NCBI GenBank assembly: GCA_938038445.1
Contig: CALHRZ010000004.1
Coordinates: 1-64,000 of the forward strand
Source: an uncultured bacterium
GTDB taxonomy: Bacteria > Verrucomicrobiota > Kiritimatiellia > CAIKKV01
Direction of reading: 5' to 3'
DNA: 64,000 nucleotides
The translations under genes and the position numbers were made by a program. The notes below the pieces were generated by a model, which did not search any database, was not told the origin of the DNA, and was given only the letters and a program-made list of their open reading frames with translations. How positions within the stretch are numbered: position 1 is the first letter of the stretch; the number at the start of each line of letters is the position of its first letter. Positions 62,911-64,000 of this stretch are shown here, piece after piece.

Positions 62911-64000
62911 TTAGCGGATCAGGATTAAGGCTCCCGCCTTGGCGTAACGGAACCCGATGTAGGAGAAATTCTCCTGCGCATCGTAGTGAATGCCCAGCGC
63001 CGCCTGTTGTTCCGGCGGTAACGCAGAGTCATCCCAAGTGATTTTGCCGTTGTTGACCAGCGTGGACAGGGCATTTGTTCGGTTTCCGCTCCATCGCAAT
63101 CCCCAATAGATTCCTTGACGGGTCGGAGGAGTGAACTGCATATGATAGAAACCGTTTATTGTAAGCGTATTGCCGGTTAAGTCGAGTCCACTGGAGTATC
63201 CTGGAACGAGGTTTGTAATCCACCCGGTGGCGCCGATTTCGACCACCTCCGAGACTCGGATGACGCCGCCTTGAAAGAGGATGCCCCCCTCCGCAGACCC
63301 CATGGTCCTGGTCGCCACCCGCATGGTGGAGACATTGATCACATCGTCTTCATTCAGTTCAAGGAAACCGGCCCCTTTTCCGGTCCAAACGCATCGTCCG
63401 ACCAGGAGAGTCGAAAGGTGGGCGTTCAACTTCCATGTCAAGGCGCTGACCTTTCCGGTGCCATGGCCGTCACCTGACGCGAAGCCGATTGCCATCAGGC
63501 CGACAGGTTCCGACGCGGACCCAAGAAATACTTTGCCGTCGGCAACCGCATCCAGTTGGCCGAAGGTTCTTCCACTATATCCCCATCCGTGCCCGACGAA
63601 AAGGTTGTGCGCATAAATTTGGTTGGTCGGGCCCAAACGTAGGTAGCCGTATTGGCTGCCTCCACGAGCCGAATAGCCGACAAGCAAATTGGTCAAGAAG
63701 GCCTGAAAAACGCCGTTAGCGATTTCCAGTCGCCCCGACGAGGAGCCATAATTGGCGTTGGTCGAGTACGCGACGTAAAGGTTTCCTCGATCGGAAAGGT
63801 TTTGTCCGAGCCGAAGGGCCGACCCATCCTGAAGGAGGAAAACACCGAATCCGCTGATGTTGGTGAATCCCCCCACGAACAAAGAATCGGCGTAAAATTC
63901 GTCGTCCCCATCCAGTTCAACAAACCCATACCCATTTGGGTAACTGAGTTGGTTTCCGCAACCGAGGGTCGCATTTCTGAAATGGCCCACCAAGGACCAG
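62911..64000 (-). CDS. Beta-solenoid surface protein, C-terminal part (5' end outside window)
   Basis: The frame is open to the window edge; at least 362 residues are visible. It repeats a unit holding 'L-x-VG' about every 30-50 residues: 'DSLFVGGFTN', 'TNLLVGYSAR', 'HNLFVGHGWG', 'STLLVGRCVW', with Gly/Asn-rich turns. This indicates a parallel beta-solenoid and PATR-like passenger. It ends 'YAKAGALILIR', the same kind of C-terminal tail as the proteins ending GTVIMLR and GTVIVVR. The N-terminal signal cannot be seen. It sits upstream of and is co-directional with the second GntR-LacI regulator. Confidence 0.75.
   Translation of the reverse strand, partial: WSLVGHFRNATLGCGNQLSYPNGYGFVELDGDDEFYADSLFVGGFTNISGFGVFLLQDGSALRLGQNLSDRGNLYVAYSTNANYGSSSGRLEIANGVFQAFLTNLLVGYSARGGSQYGYLRLGPTNQIYAHNLFVGHGWGYSGRTFGQLDAVADGKVFLGSASEPVGLMAIGFASGDGHGTGKVSALTWKLNAHLSTLLVGRCVWTGKGAGFLELNEDDVINVSTMRVATRTMGSAEGGILFQGGVIRVSEVVEIGATGWITNLVPGYSSGLDLTGNTLTINGFYHMQFTPPTRQGIYWGLRWSGNRTNALSTLVNNGKITWDDSALPPEQQAALGIHYDAQENFSYIGFRYAKAGALILIR

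Overview
The window reads as a chromosome segment of a GC-rich Gram-negative bacterium, most likely of the PVC superphylum (Kiritimatiellota, Verrucomicrobiota or Lentisphaerota). The reasons are the very large secreted heparinase-like proteins, the autotransporter-type beta-strand-repeat proteins, GntR-LacI hybrid regulators, a sulfatase remnant, a DUF4338 remnant and the absence of a SusC/SusD pair. No taxonomic search was possible, so the phylum is an inference. Lgt, a lipobox protein and an ExbB/ExbD pair show an outer membrane and lipoproteins.

Region 1 (1-26 kb) is mostly housekeeping. It holds the end of an rRNA operon (23S 3' end, 5S), a divergent PocR-like/AraC regulator and corrinoid protein, a six-hairpin-type protein with mutS and pdxB, the remains of a sulfatase gene, a minus-strand glmM plus GlmU-like acyltransferase pair, and an array of about 45-bp hairpin repeats. 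A long plus-strand run follows with mostly 4-nt stop/start overlaps: uvrA, TPR protein, exbB, exbD, TonB-like gene, hisD, hisC and a fumarylacetoacetase-fold hydrolase. The minus strand then carries lgt, rluD and a GT4 glycosyltransferase, and above them a nitrilase-family gene and a Gfo/Idh/MocA gene.

Region 2 (26-64 kb) is a carbohydrate-degradation island almost wholly on the minus strand. A module recurs: a secreted beta-solenoid or Gly-rich protein next to a giant (1061-1282 aa) heparinase II/III-like protein. There are four such lyase-like proteins and four solenoid-type genes (two intact, one broken by a stop codon, one running off the window end). Between them lie a GH42-like protein, a GH20-like protein with an N-terminal CBM9-like domain, a GH2 enzyme, a 1451-aa GH66-like multidomain protein, a uroporphyrinogen-decarboxylase-family protein and two GntR-LacI regulators. 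The GH20-like and GH2 proteins lack signal peptides, so the likely scheme is surface or periplasmic cleavage of an acidic glycan followed by intracellular trimming.

Two patterns tie the island together. Three promoters (before the GH42-like gene, a lyase-like lipoprotein and the second regulator) share an element GYGTATTGRGKG lying between recognisable -35 and -10 boxes, which suggests a small regulon under a self-controlling repressor. The three solenoid proteins whose C-termini are visible all end in a short tail of the form G-T/A-hydrophobic-I-hydrophobic-hydrophobic-R, a candidate sorting or anchoring signal.
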